Assembly: GCF_051020975.1 (NCBI RefSeq)
Contig: NC_135038.1
Coordinates: 928,001-992,000, forward strand
DNA from: Osmia lignaria lignaria
Taxonomy: Eukaryota > Arthropoda > Insecta > Hymenoptera > Megachilidae
DNA length: 64,000 bases
Direction: 5' to 3'
Shown here one piece after another: positions 26,701-37,100 of this stretch. The notes under the pieces are model-generated. The model saw only the letters and a program-made list of their open reading frames with translations. It was not told the origin of the DNA and did no database searches. The position numbers were made by a program, and so were the translations under genes. How positions within the stretch are numbered: the first letter of the stretch is position 1; each line of letters opens with the position of its first letter.

Positions 26701-29700
26701 ATATCTAATGTAGAAATGCTAATAATGATATTGTTATTAAATGTACATTGATCTGTGGGGATCAATCAGTATATTACATTATATCTAATGTAGATATGGC
26801 AATAATGATATTGTTATTAATTGTACATTACATATGTAATGTAGATATACTACTAATGATATTGCTATTAAATGTACATTGATCTGTGGGAATGAATCTG
26901 TATATGACAGTATACCTAATGTAGATATAGTAATAATGATATTGTTATTAAATGTACATTACTTATCTATTGTAGATATGGTACTAAGGATATGGTTATG
27001 AAATGTACATTGATCTGTGGGAATGAATCAGTATATTACATTATATCGAATGTAGATATAGTGCTAATGACATTATTATTAAAGGCACATTGATCTGTGG
27101 GAATGAATCAGTATATTACGTTATATCGAATGCAGATATAGTGCTAATGATATTGTTATTAAAGGTGCATTGGTCTGTGGGAATGAATCAGTACATTACA
27201 TTATATCGAATGTAGATATAGTACTAATGATATGGTTATTAAAGGTATATTGATCTGTGGGAATGAATCAGTATATTACATTATATCGAATGTAGATATA
27301 GTACTACTGATATGGTTATTAAATATATTGATCTTTGGGAGTGAATCAGTATATTACATTATATTGAATGTAGATTTAGTACTAATGATATTGTAATTAA
27401 ATGTACATTGATCTGTGGGGATCAATCAGTATATTACATTATATCTCATGTAGATATGGCAATAATGATATTGTTATTAATTGTACATTACATATGTAAT
27501 GTAGATATACTACTAATGGTATTCCTATTTAATGTACACTGATCTGTGGGAATGAATCTGTATATGACATTATACCTAATGTAGATATAGTAATAATGAT
27601 ATTGTTATTAAATGTACATTACATATCTAATGTAGATATGGCACTAATGATATGGTTATTAAATGTACATTGATCTGTGGGAATGAATCATTATATTACA
27701 TTATATCGAATGTAGATATAGTGCTAATGATATTGTTATTAAAGGTGCATTGGTCTGTGGGAATGAATCAGTATATTACATTATATCGAATGTAGTTATG
27801 GTACTAATGATATGGATATTAAAGGTATATTGATCTGTGGGAATGAATCAGTATATTACGTTATATCGGATGTAGATATAGTACTAATGATATTGTCATT
27901 AAATGTACATTGATCTTTGGGGATCAATCAGTATATTACATTATATCTAATGTAGATATGGTGATAATAATATTGTTATTAATTGTACATTACGTATGTA
28001 ATGTAGATATACTACTAAAGAGGATGTTATTAAATGTACATTGATCAGTGGGAATGAATCGGTATATTACATTATATCGAATGTAGATATAGTGCTGATG
28101 ATATTGTTATGAAAGGTGCATTGATCTGTGGGAATCCATCAGTATATTACATTATATCGAATGTAGGTATGGTACTAATGATATGGTTATTATATGTACA
28201 TATCTGTGGGAATGAATCAGTATATTACATTATATCGAATGTAGATATAGTACTAATGATATGGTTACTAAAGGTATATTGATCTGTGCGAATGAATCAG
28301 TATATTACATTATATCGAATGTAGATATTGTGCTAATGATATTGTTATTAATGGTACATTGATCTCTGGGTAATAATCAGGATATTACATTATATCTAAT
28401 GTAGAATTGGTAATAATGATATTATTATTAATTGTACATTACATATGTAATGTAGATATACTACTAATGATATTCCTATTTAATGTACCCTGATCTGTGG
28501 GAATGAATCTGTATATGACATTATACCTAATGTAGATATAGTAATAATGATATTGTTATTAAATGTACATTACATATCTAATGTAGATATGGTACTAATG
28601 ATATGGTTATTAAATGTACATTGATCTGTGGGAATGAATCATTATATTACATTATATCGAATGTAGATATAGTGCTAATGATATTGTTATTAAAGGTGCA
28701 TTGGTCTGTGGGAATGAATCAGTATATTACATTATATCGAATGTAGTTATAGTACTAATGATATGGATATTAAAGGTATATTGATCTGTGGGAATGAATC
28801 AGTATATTACGTTATATCGGATGTAGATATAGTACTAATGATATTGTCATTAAATGTACATTGATCTCTGGGGATCAATCAGTATATTACATTATATCTA
28901 ATGTAGATATGGTGATAATAATATTGTTATTAATTGTACATTACGTATGTAATGTAGATATACTACTAATGATGTGGTTATTAAATGTACATTGATCAGT
29001 GGGAATGAATCTGTATATGAAATTATATCTAATGTAGATATAGTAATAATGATATTGTTATTAAATTTACATTACTTATCTATTGTACATATGGTACTAA
29101 GGATATGGTTATGAAATGTACATTGATCTGTGGGAATGAATCAGTATATTACATTATATCGAATGTAGATATAGTGCTAATGACATTGTTATTAAAGGCA
29201 CATTGATCTGTGGGAAGGAATCTGTATACTACATTATATCGAATGTAGATATAGTGCTAATGATATTGTTATTAAACGTACATTGATCTGTGGGCATGAA
29301 TCAGTATATTAGATTATATCGAATGTAGGTATAGTACTACTGATATGGGTATTAAATATATTGATCTGTGGGAATGAATCAGTATATTACATTATATCGA
29401 ATGTAGATATAGTACTACTGATATGGTTATTAAATATATTGATCTGTGGGAATGAATCAGTATATTACATTATATCGAATGTAGATTTAGTACTAATGAT
29501 ATTGTTATTAAATGTACATTGATCTTTGGGAATCAATCAGTATATTACATTATATGTAATGTAGATATGGTGATAATAATATTGTTATTAATTGTACATT
29601 ACGTATGTAATGTAGATATACTACTAATGATGTTGTTATTAAATGTACATTGATCAGTGGGAATGAATCAGTATATTACATTATATCGAATGTAGATATG

Positions 29701-30245
29701 GTGCTAATGATTTTGTTATGATAGGTGCATTGATCTGTGGGAATCCATCAGTATATTACATTATATCGAATGTAGGTGTGGTACTAATGATATGGTTATT
29801 ATATGTACATATCTGTGGGAATGAATCAGTATATTACGTTATATCGAATGTAGATATAGTGCTAATGATATTGTTATTAAAGGTGCATTGGTCTGTGGGA
29901 ATGAATCAGTACATTACATTATATCGAATGTAGATATAGTACTAATGATATGGTTATTAAAGGTATATTGATCTGTGGGAATGAATCAGTATATTACATT
30001 ATATCGAATGTAGATATAGTACTACTGATATGGTTATTAAATATATTGATCTGTGGGAATGAATCAGTATATTACATTATATCGAATGTAGATTTAGTAC
30101 TAATGATATTGTAATTAAATGTACATTGATCTGTGGGGATCAATCAGTATATTACATTATATCGAATGTAGGTATGGTACTAATGATATGGTTATTATAT
30201 GTACATATCTGTGGGAATGAATCTGTATATTACGTTATATCGAAT

Positions 30246-30249
30246 GTAG
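30246..30249. repeat. Target site duplication GTAG, left copy of element 2
   Basis: GTAG immediately precedes the left LTR and is repeated at 41932-41935 just after the right LTR. A 4-bp duplication is typical of Ty3/Gypsy integration. Removing the element and one copy restores a normal monomer start (TCGAATGTAGATATAGTGC). Confidence 0.9.
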
Positions 30250-30464
30250 TGTAAAGTCGCGGAGTTCTCTCTCTCACTGAGTCCTCGGCGTACTTTATGA
30301 AATGTGATCTACGATGTCAGGTAGATAGAGGTTCTCACTTACCTTTCGCTGGGTTGGGTAGAACCTATCTATGGACTGAACCTGTGGTGTGTGTGTCGTC
30401 CAAGTGTTGGAGCGGTAGGGTAGATGTTCGAGTGAAGATCGCGCACTTTCGATCACAATGAATG

Positions 30465-30470
30465 TTTATT
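30465..30470 (-). terminator. Polyadenylation signal of element 2
   Basis: AATAAA on the element strand within the 3' LTR, about 320 bp downstream of the TATA-like motif. This would define the R/U5 boundary of the genomic RNA shortly after it. The motif is seen; use is inferred. Confidence 0.5.
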
Positions 30471-30520
30471 CGTAACTGGTACAGTTCTTGATTCGCGCAC
30501 GGTTACAATCGAGTCTTACA

Positions 30521-30639
30521 GAATCTTGCTCTGTCGAAGCCCTGAGCTTCGTAGCAGAGTCATAAACGCTAGACTTAGTTAATTTATCGATATTACCGGA
30601 ATCTTGCTCTGTCGAAGTCCTGAGCTTCGTAGCAGAGTC
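30521..30639. repeat. Two 41-bp hairpin repeats in the LTR
   Basis: A 41-bp unit starting GAATCTTGCTCTGTCGAAG and ending CTTCGTAGCAGAGTC lies at 30521-30561 and 30599-30639, 78 bp apart, with one base changed. Each unit is an imperfect inverted repeat (CTCTG-CGAAG pairing with CTTCG-CAGAG) with a short loop, so each can form a stem-loop. The same pair is at 41353-41393 and 41431-41471 in the other LTR. Confidence 0.8.
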
Positions 30640-31099
30640 GTGTAGATTCTAGAGTATCGAACTCTGAACGGTACTTCGCGGATTATATTCGCGGATTTTG
30701 GTACTTGTACTTGAATTTCGAACTGCGCCTACGAGAACTTCTTACGAGAACTATTGGTAAAATTGACTGTGTACGGGCGGGCCCGGTCGCGTTATTTTAT
30801 ATTGATAAATGAGGTCGACATTTGATTTGGCAATTCGGGTGAACCACCTCATTCGGATCGTCAGCGTTCTCGCCGTACGACGACCCGGCTGAGTTGCTCA
30901 CTCAGAATTTGCGGAACGATGAATTTGGATGGTGCAATGGAAGTTTAAAGAATTTGGTTGATGAAATAGGAGTTCCAAGAATGCGTCGTAGGACGTGACA
31001 ATACATATGTTGTCCTGATTTGAATTGTGAAATCGATTACAAAATTAAGGAAGTTTATGTTTATTTATATGTATATAGAATGCGTCACAGGACGTGACA

Positions 31100-31610
31100 C
31101 CTGGCCGCCTAGATTGTTGCATATCGGTACGATATCAACAAGTAGATTTGAAGAGAAAAAAAAAAGATTTTGAGCAGTTATATTTGTCCAAATTCATAGT
31201 TTCTACCTTTATGAGTTAGATGAGGTTTTACAGATTTGAGGTGAGTGTAATTACAATATTTTATTAGTTGGTGTGGATTTGTTGCGCTGAGTAATTTTGT
31301 TGCTGGTGTTTCTTTGCGTTCGCGGATCGGTGTATTGGAAAGAGTAAATGGTTTTTGGCTGACCATTTATTTCCCTCCCCGCTGAGATTGAGGCGGTAGG
31401 GGTGCGTAACGTAACTCTAGTGCGTGTACTAAATAATCTTGTAGACCGACACTTCTGGGCTTCTTTTATTAATTTTAAATTTAAGGTTTGTAGAATGAAA
31501 TTGGTAATTCTTGGAATTTCTATTGTGACGGGTACGCGCTGGGACAGCAAGTGTCTTGCATGCGCTGGTTCCTAGTATTATTGATGCTTCGTCGGTTGGT
31601 GGGGTGTTTG
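31100..31610. other. Non-coding stretch inside the 3' LTR, with candidate polypurine tracts
   Basis: Directly beside the LTR the element strand reads AGGCGGCCAGG, a G-rich but interrupted tract in the place where the polypurine tract should be. A purer tract (GGGGAGGGAA on the element strand) lies at 31371-31380, about 270 bp inside. Short minus-strand frames here (up to 99 codons) overlap each other in different frames and resemble no family I know, so I do not call them genes. Confidence 0.4.
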
Positions 31611-31647
31611 ATATATATTTCGGTTGATCGGCTGGTCTCGTCACTTG
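31611..31647 (+). promoter_or_regulatory. Core promoter of the antisense minigene
   Basis: The plus strand has ATATATATT at 31611-31619 and an initiator-like TCACTT at 31641-31646, placing the initiator A about 31 bp from the TATA. The ATG of the spliced frame follows at 31700. A competing reading is that TTTTTTCTGTTCAG (31660-31673) is a splice acceptor for a further upstream exon. Confidence 0.4.
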
Positions 31648-31699
31648 GACGAAAAGAAATTTTTTCTGTTCAGACCGTTTGGCTGTTTATTCTATCACC

Positions 31700-32028
31700 A
31701 TGTATGCCAGATACATCCGTCATGATACGACGATAATGGACATATCGAAGCCACGCCGGGAGTTGTTTATTGCCTGGGTAAGTAGCTGGGTTCTGCTCTC
31801 TCTATTTTTTTTTTTTTTTTCTTTTTTTTATTTATTTATTTATTTATTATTTTTTTTTTTCCGCAGCGTACTGATGGCCGCTTTTTATACTGCCCGGGAA
31901 TGGTTAGCATAGCGCACCGGAAGGCTGTACGTCAATTTCGCAGCGATTTTCGGCGATATCTGGAGGAGCTCCTGCAGTGGGATGAGGATAGGGTCCTCGA
32001 CATTGCCCCCTTATTTGAGCGAGATTAA
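31700..32028 (+). CDS. Antisense intron-containing small gene in element 2 (two exons, 79 aa)
   Basis: Exon 1 coding part is 31700-31777, beginning CACCATGTATGCC, a good Kozak context. Exon 2 is 31867-32028, ending TAA. They are separated by an 89-bp intron with GTAAGT and a long T tract ending CCGCAG. Both exons are in phase 0, giving 26 + 53 codons. The product is basic and aromatic in its first half (RYIRHDTT, SKPRRELFIAW) and acidic and helical at its end (YLEELLQWDEDRV, APLFERD). I recognise no family. Base composition is clearly more GC-rich than the surrounding AT-rich element, which suggests capture from elsewhere. It runs opposite to gag-pol-env and converges on env. A cytoplasmic or nuclear role cannot be told; no signal peptide or membrane span is seen. 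The gene may start further upstream if an acceptor at 31673 is used. Confidence 0.55.
31778..31866 (+). other. Intron of the antisense minigene
   Basis: The intron starts GTAAGTAG after GCCTGG and ends in a tract of more than 50 mostly T bases with TTTATTTATT units, then CCGCAG. Donor and acceptor are both near consensus and the length is typical of insects. On the element strand the same sequence is an A-rich run and would not be spliced. Confidence 0.6.
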
Positions 32029-32073
32029 TCATATGCTCACGATTCTTCTTCTTTTTATTATTTTTTTTTTTTG

Positions 32074-32110
32074 AATAAATTTTTATTTTATTTTGAATTT
32101 GCGTGTGTTT
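32074..32110 (+). terminator. Polyadenylation signal of the antisense minigene
   Basis: AATAAA at 32074-32079 lies 46 bp after the stop codon and is followed by a GT-rich stretch (GCGTGTGTTTATTTATG, 32101-32117), as in standard cleavage sites. The site lies just short of the env stop codon at 32150, so the two transcripts meet tail to tail. Confidence 0.5.
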
Positions 32111-32149
32111 ATTTATGCGTATTCCCTGATTTCCTTATTTTTAGTTCGG

Positions 32150-34150
32150 TTATTCCATCGTAAACATCTGTATTTGTTTCTGCATTATTGGTTGCGGTAC
32201 AGGTGGTTTAATTGCAGGTGGTCGTAGTGGAACGGGTGGTAGCGTTCTCCAGTTGAAGGTGTTTGGTCGTTCTATTTTTATTTCGTTCAATTCGATGTCC
32301 TCGTTTCTGGCTAGGTTTCCTTTCTTTGGGAGTTTTTTGATGGTTTTGTTGTTTTTTAGTGTCACTAGTAAGTATGTAATTGAGCTGAAGATGGCTGCCA
32401 ATAGATGTATGGACCATCCATATAGTGTATGTAATGTATATCCCCTTATGATCGTGTCAATTATTAGCTTGCAGATATGAATGATTATGAAAATCATTAT
32501 TACTGCAGAGCTAATAGAGCCAAACTTGATGAATTTTTCCACGAATTTATTCCACGTATTTTCTGCGATATGGGATAGCGTGTTCTCTGTAAAAAGATTG
32601 TTGATTAGTCCTCCTTGTACGCTTTCTTCTCCTAGCATGCCCCTCGCTATTGTGTTCAGCAAGGCTGATTTTTCTAGGGGGAACATAATGTGCTGTTGGA
32701 GTTCTTGGAGGTCTTCTTGTGAATAAATTCCGCTTGATGCTAATGAATTTATTTCCTTGTATTCCCAGGAGATGTTCGTATTTGGCTTTAGAATTCCTGG
32801 GTTTTGCGCTTTCCTTGGTGTTGGTGTTAGTGCTATCCAATTGTTGTTCAATTTGTAATATTGCGGAATAATTGTATTGCATTCTATCTGCGTTCCTGCT
32901 TTCATTAGTATGTGTGTTTTAGGCGTTAGAAATCGTGTTTTGTTCCCGGAGGTTACTGGTAGTTGCGTGTAGCACTTGTCTGTGTGAAATAGTTGTACTT
33001 CCTTGGGTGTGCATTTTATGATGTGCACTACTTCTCCTGCAATTCTAGCAATGTATCCTGGTTTTTCCATTAGGTTGTACGCGAATTCGTCTGGTGAAAT
33101 AGAGGCTATGGATAGGGAATTATAGATTGTTCTTTTTTCTAGTTTGCATCTTTCGTTTAAAATGTCTAAGTATAAATTTTGTATTTGAGCCCTGAAGTGT
33201 TTTTCTACGTATACGAATTTTGAGTTAGTATATGTAAGAATGTCTAGGTTTAATATTTCCTTTGACGGTTGTACGTCGTTATCGAATAGTATATTGTTTT
33301 GTGTTCTTTCGTATATAATTAATTTTGGGTGTTCGGTTTTTGTTAGTATTCTATTGCAAGTTTTGATGTCTCCTTTCGCTGCTAGCGCGAATGAGATGTC
33401 GGTTGTTTCTATTGTGTATAATGTTTCGCGATTTTTAGATGTTAGTTTTGTTACCGGACCTCGGTATAGTACGTCGTATCTAGTTTTTAAACAGTCTTCT
33501 CTCGGTAGCGCTGACCAGAAGGTGTGTCCTCCTTCCATGTCGATACAATGTTCATCCGAAAATTTACAAACTGTTCCTGATGCTAAGCGTAATTTATCGC
33601 TGTTAAGACTAACTTGCGCGGTGTATTCTATTAACGTGATTTTTATAAGGCCCTGTACGTATACTTTATTCCATGTTCCGTAGCTATCAGAATAGGACGC
33701 TCCTGTACATGAGCTTTCTATTGCGTTTCCCGCGAGACTTATTCCTACGGATTTTGTAGAGTTTACTTTTAAATTCGCGATTGTATGAAAGTTGTCGTAT
33801 CTAAATATTCCGGTATTATGTATGGATTTACAGTTTTCATGGCTTATGTCTAAAAGGTATTCTTGTATCGCGTTTTCTACTGGTACTAAGTGACTGAACA
33901 TTCCACATCGGAAAATTGTGCGTTGAATTTCTATTTTGCATTGTATGATTGGGACCGTTCTGAATTCTGCTAATTGTAGTAGCCGTATTGTGGTGTTGGT
34001 TACGCTAACGTCTGCATGGTGGAAGTCGCATTCCCCGGTGTCCAGTAAAGAATATGTCGATACGATCGGGTTGGTTGCGCCGCAATCGAATCCGATTATT
34101 GCTTGGCTAATTTTGAATGTGCTGATATAAATTAATAGAATTAACTTCAT
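32150..34150 (-). CDS. env: Envelope glycoprotein of element 2 (chuvirus-like type)
   Basis: A 666-aa membrane glycoprotein. Residues 1-17 are a signal peptide, and a Cys-rich ectodomain with several N-x-S/T sites follows. Conserved-looking blocks include GGHTFWSALPREDC (207-220), PGYIARIAGEVVHIIKC (364-380), DKCYTQLPV (391-399), RFLTPKTHIL (406-415) and SGIYSQEDL (473-481). Membrane spans lie at about 545-567 and 574-597. The tail (637-654) is rich in proline (PPVPLRPPAIKPPVP). These blocks resemble glycoproteins of chuviruses and related negative-strand RNA viruses that insect retroelements have captured, not the baculovirus F type of element 1. The family call is from memory of conserved patterns. 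No clear furin site is seen; CKLEKR at 335-340 is the nearest basic run. It is preceded 14 nt upstream by a splice acceptor. Confidence 0.75.
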   Translation of the reverse strand: MKLILLIYISTFKISQAIIGFDCGATNPIVSTYSLLDTGECDFHHADVSVTNTTIRLLQLAEFRTVPIIQCKIEIQRTIFRCGMFSHLVPVENAIQEYLLDISHENCKSIHNTGIFRYDNFHTIANLKVNSTKSVGISLAGNAIESSCTGASYSDSYGTWNKVYVQGLIKITLIEYTAQVSLNSDKLRLASGTVCKFSDEHCIDMEGGHTFWSALPREDCLKTRYDVLYRGPVTKLTSKNRETLYTIETTDISFALAAKGDIKTCNRILTKTEHPKLIIYERTQNNILFDNDVQPSKEILNLDILTYTNSKFVYVEKHFRAQIQNLYLDILNERCKLEKRTIYNSLSIASISPDEFAYNLMEKPGYIARIAGEVVHIIKCTPKEVQLFHTDKCYTQLPVTSGNKTRFLTPKTHILMKAGTQIECNTIIPQYYKLNNNWIALTPTPRKAQNPGILKPNTNISWEYKEINSLASSGIYSQEDLQELQQHIMFPLEKSALLNTIARGMLGEESVQGGLINNLFTENTLSHIAENTWNKFVEKFIKFGSISSAVIMIFIIIHICKLIIDTIIRGYTLHTLYGWSIHLLAAIFSSITYLLVTLKNNKTIKKLPKKGNLARNEDIELNEIKIERPNTFNWRTLPPVPLRPPAIKPPVPQPIMQKQIQMFTME

Positions 34151-34164
34151 TGTCGGCTCTTTTC

Positions 34165-34178
34165 CTAGAAAGAAGGCT
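34165..34178 (-). promoter_or_regulatory. Splice acceptor for the env mRNA
   Basis: The element strand reads AGCCTTCTTTCTAG just before GAAAAGAGCC and the env ATG at 34150. It would be joined to a donor in the leader to give a subgenomic env RNA, as in gypsy. The motif is seen; splicing is inferred. Confidence 0.5.
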
Positions 34179-34197
34179 TATGTTATTTTCTGTGCTG

Positions 34198-37100
34198 CTA
34201 AATGCTTAGTTTGTTCGCATGAACTGTTTTTGGCTTTCCTTTGTAATTGATTGTTATATTATTGTTATCCCCTATTTTTAGTATTTCATATGGCCCTAGA
34301 TACCAATCTTTTTCTAATTTTCCCGGTTTGGGTTCTTTGAGTAACCATACTTTGTCTCCGGTTTTGAATTCTACCGATTTAATGAATCTATCGTAGTATT
34401 CTTTTGATTTCATTTTTGAGTCAATTAGATTTTCGCGTGCCATACCAGCTATATCTCTCATGTTTTTTATTAAATTTTCCAAATAATCGCTGTGTGTAGG
34501 TAGTTGTTCTGATTTCTTTAGGGGTTCAGTCGAAGGTAGCCTAGCTGGATAAGCGAAAACCAGTTCATGTGGTGTGAATTTATGACTGGAATGAATGCTT
34601 GTGTTATAATTGAATTGTGCTAGCTCTAGAAGTTCATCCCATTCACATTTTTTTGTTGAAAAGTTTTTTAAATATTCGCAAAGTGGATGGTGTGCTCTTT
34701 CTAATGATCCATTTGATTGGGGTGAAAAAGCTGTTGTTTCGATTTTTGAGAATTTAAATCTTTTTGCAACTTGTTTCATTATTTTGCTAGTGAAATTTGT
34801 TCCTCTATCTGTGAGTACTATTTTAGGTGAGCCGAAAGTGCATATAAATTTTTTTACAAAAGCGTCTGCGACTGATTCTGCTGTCTGATCTTTTAGAGGT
34901 ACTGCTACTAAGAATTTCGATAATTGGTCTTGTATGGTTAAGATGTATTTATTATTATTTTTTGTAACGTTGAGTGGACCGACTACGTCCATCGCGATTT
35001 TATCGAAAGTTTTTATTGGTGTGTCTGTTATAACCATCGGTTGTCTAGTTTTAACTCTTTTTAATTTATTTCTTTGACATTCCTCGCACTTTTTTATTTT
35101 GTTTTGAATGTCTTGTTTTAGGTTTTCCCAAAAGAATTTGTCTTTTATTCTATTGTATGTTCTATTTACGCCTGAGTGACCTCCTAGTTTTGTGGAGTGG
35201 AATTGGTCAAATATTTTATCTCTGTTTTCAGGTTTTACGTATTCGATACTGTTTAGGCATATTATTATTTTAATGTTTGTTTTATTGAAGGTGTTTTTTA
35301 ATATTTCCTCTATTTCGTGCCAGTTTATATTTAATATTTTAATGTCTTTTGAAATACTGAAGATTTTTATATTTTTCCGTATAAGTAAGTCTTTTAATGT
35401 ATTAAATAATTTTATCAGATTTTGTTTTATTATTTCCGATGATGTTGCTACGTTTAAGCATAAGATAAAGAGTTTTTTGTTATTTACTTCTATTAATTCA
35501 ATTTCGTTTTCGGACAACTTGGGATTTACTTTTATATTCTTGATTTCCATTAACGCGTTGGTGTTTTTGTCTAGAGGTATGCCTTGTTGAGTAATTATTT
35601 GTACGATGTTATCGTTTCTAAATTGAATTGAGTTTTTTGTGTAAATTAAATTTTCCTGTTCCTGTTCTTCTATATTGTCTTTTTTTCCTTTATTTTCCTG
35701 TTTCTTGCGCTTAGTCGTTTTTCCCTTATTATTGCTATTCAGAGTTGCCTCTTGGTTTAACGGTTCTTGGATCTTTTTTCTTGGTCTACCCCTTCCTCTT
35801 TTGATTTTGGTGTGATTGTCGTTTGGGGCTTCTACTTTATTTTGACTTGGAATTTTTACGGGTGTCGATTTTTCGCTGATTTCTTTCTTTCCTTGCGCTC
35901 TTGTTGTAACGGAAACGTGTACGTTGTCTACTGGATTTCTCGATAATGCATCGGCGTTCACGTTTTGCTTACCCGGTTTATATACTATATTGTATTCGTA
36001 ATCCGATAATTTTAGTCTCCATTTTTGTACTCTGGTATTATTGTCAGCTGTTTTTAGCCAAAGTAATGGTTTATGATCTGTGACTATTGTAAATTTATTC
36101 CCGTAAATGTAGTTTCGGAATGTTTTTATCGCGAACATTATTGCCAGAGCTTCTTTTTCGTAGGTGTCGTATTTAATTTCGGCTTCTTGCAATACACGTG
36201 ATGCGTATGCAATTGGTTTATCTTTCCCGATTTCTCCTTGTGATAATACTGCACCTAGAGCGTATTTAGATGCGTCTGTCGTAATAACGTATGGTTTCTC
36301 GAATTGTGGATACTGTAGGATGGGTGCGTTGCATAATATTTCCTTGAGTTTTACAAAAGCGTCTTGCTGTTCCGTGTTCCAGGAAAATTTCGTGTCTTTT
36401 TGCAGTAAACTCGTTAGAGGTTTTGCAATTTTTGCAAAATTATTTATGAATCGTCTATAGTATCCTGCGAGTCCCAAGAATTCTCTTATGTTCTTGACGT
36501 TCTTGGGAGTAGGAAATTTTTGGACAGCTTCCGTTTTTGCTGGGTCGGGTTTTATCCCTTCCCCACTTATTATATGACCTAGGAAGCATACTTCTGCTTT
36601 AAGAAATTCGCATTTTTCGGGTTCGAGTTTTAATTTTACTTTTCTTAATTTCTGAGCGACTATGTTGAATCTCATATTGAGTTCTTCTAGGTTTTCTCCA
36701 AATACTATAATATCGTCAATGAAGACAAAGCAGATTTTTCCAATTGAGTCTCCTAAGGTTGTATTTATTACTCTCTGAAAGGTTCGTGGTGAATTTCTTA
36801 ATCCGAAAGGTAGGACGTTGAATTCGAATCGTCCTAGTGGATGTATGCTGAAAGCTGTCTTATGTATATCCCTTGGGTTCATTTTGATTTGATGGAAGCC
36901 TGATTTTAGATCTATTACGTGATATAGTTTTGCTTGTCCTAACTGGTCGAAAATTTCGGTTATGTTTGGAAGTAGATATGGGTCTGGAATCGTTTTTTCA
37001 TTTAGTTTCCTGTAGTCTATCACTAGTCTCCATCTTTTTTTTCCTTCAGCTGTTCCTTTCTTTTTGACTACCCAAGTTGGAGCGTTGAAAGCACTTTTTG

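Larger units (their letters stand above)
4912..30249. repeat. 80-bp satellite array, left block
   Basis: This block is about 25.3 kb of head-to-tail tandem repeat. The commonest monomer is 80 bp and starts GTAGATATAGTGCTAATGAT, continues through ATTGTTATTAAA, TGATCTGTGGGAATGAATCAG, and ends TATTACATTATATCGAAT. Variants include a 51-bp short monomer that lacks the GATCTGTGGGAATGAATC part, 77-78-bp monomers with TTATATGTACATATCTGTGGG or TAAATATATTGATCTG, and monomers with a TTTGGGGATCAA substitution. The array is AT-rich and has no gene. Because 80 is not a multiple of 3, it produces many 60-96-codon open frames that are artefacts. It may be pericentromeric or centromeric; that is inference. 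Confidence 0.97.
30250..31099 (-). repeat. 3' LTR of element 2
   Basis: This 850-bp LTR begins TGTAAAGTCG and ends GGACGTGACA on the plus strand, i.e. TGTCACGTCC...CGACTTTACA on the element strand. It is identical to 41082-41931 except for one base. It contains an AATAAA at 30470-30465 (element strand), a TATA-like motif at 30791-30803 and two copies of a 41-bp hairpin repeat. ATGCGTC-N-N-AGGACGTGACA occurs both at its end and about 100 bp further in. Confidence 0.95.

Noticed and set aside
31178..31644. Three overlapping minus-strand frames of 62-99 codons after env in element 2
   Set aside because: They overlap in different frames, have low-complexity composition, no known motif, and lie opposite the better-supported antisense gene region.
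31800..31860. T-rich run as a poly(A) tail of a non-LTR retroposon or processed pseudogene
   Set aside because: The run is flanked by a consensus splice donor and acceptor with frames that join in phase, and no target duplication for a separate insertion is seen.
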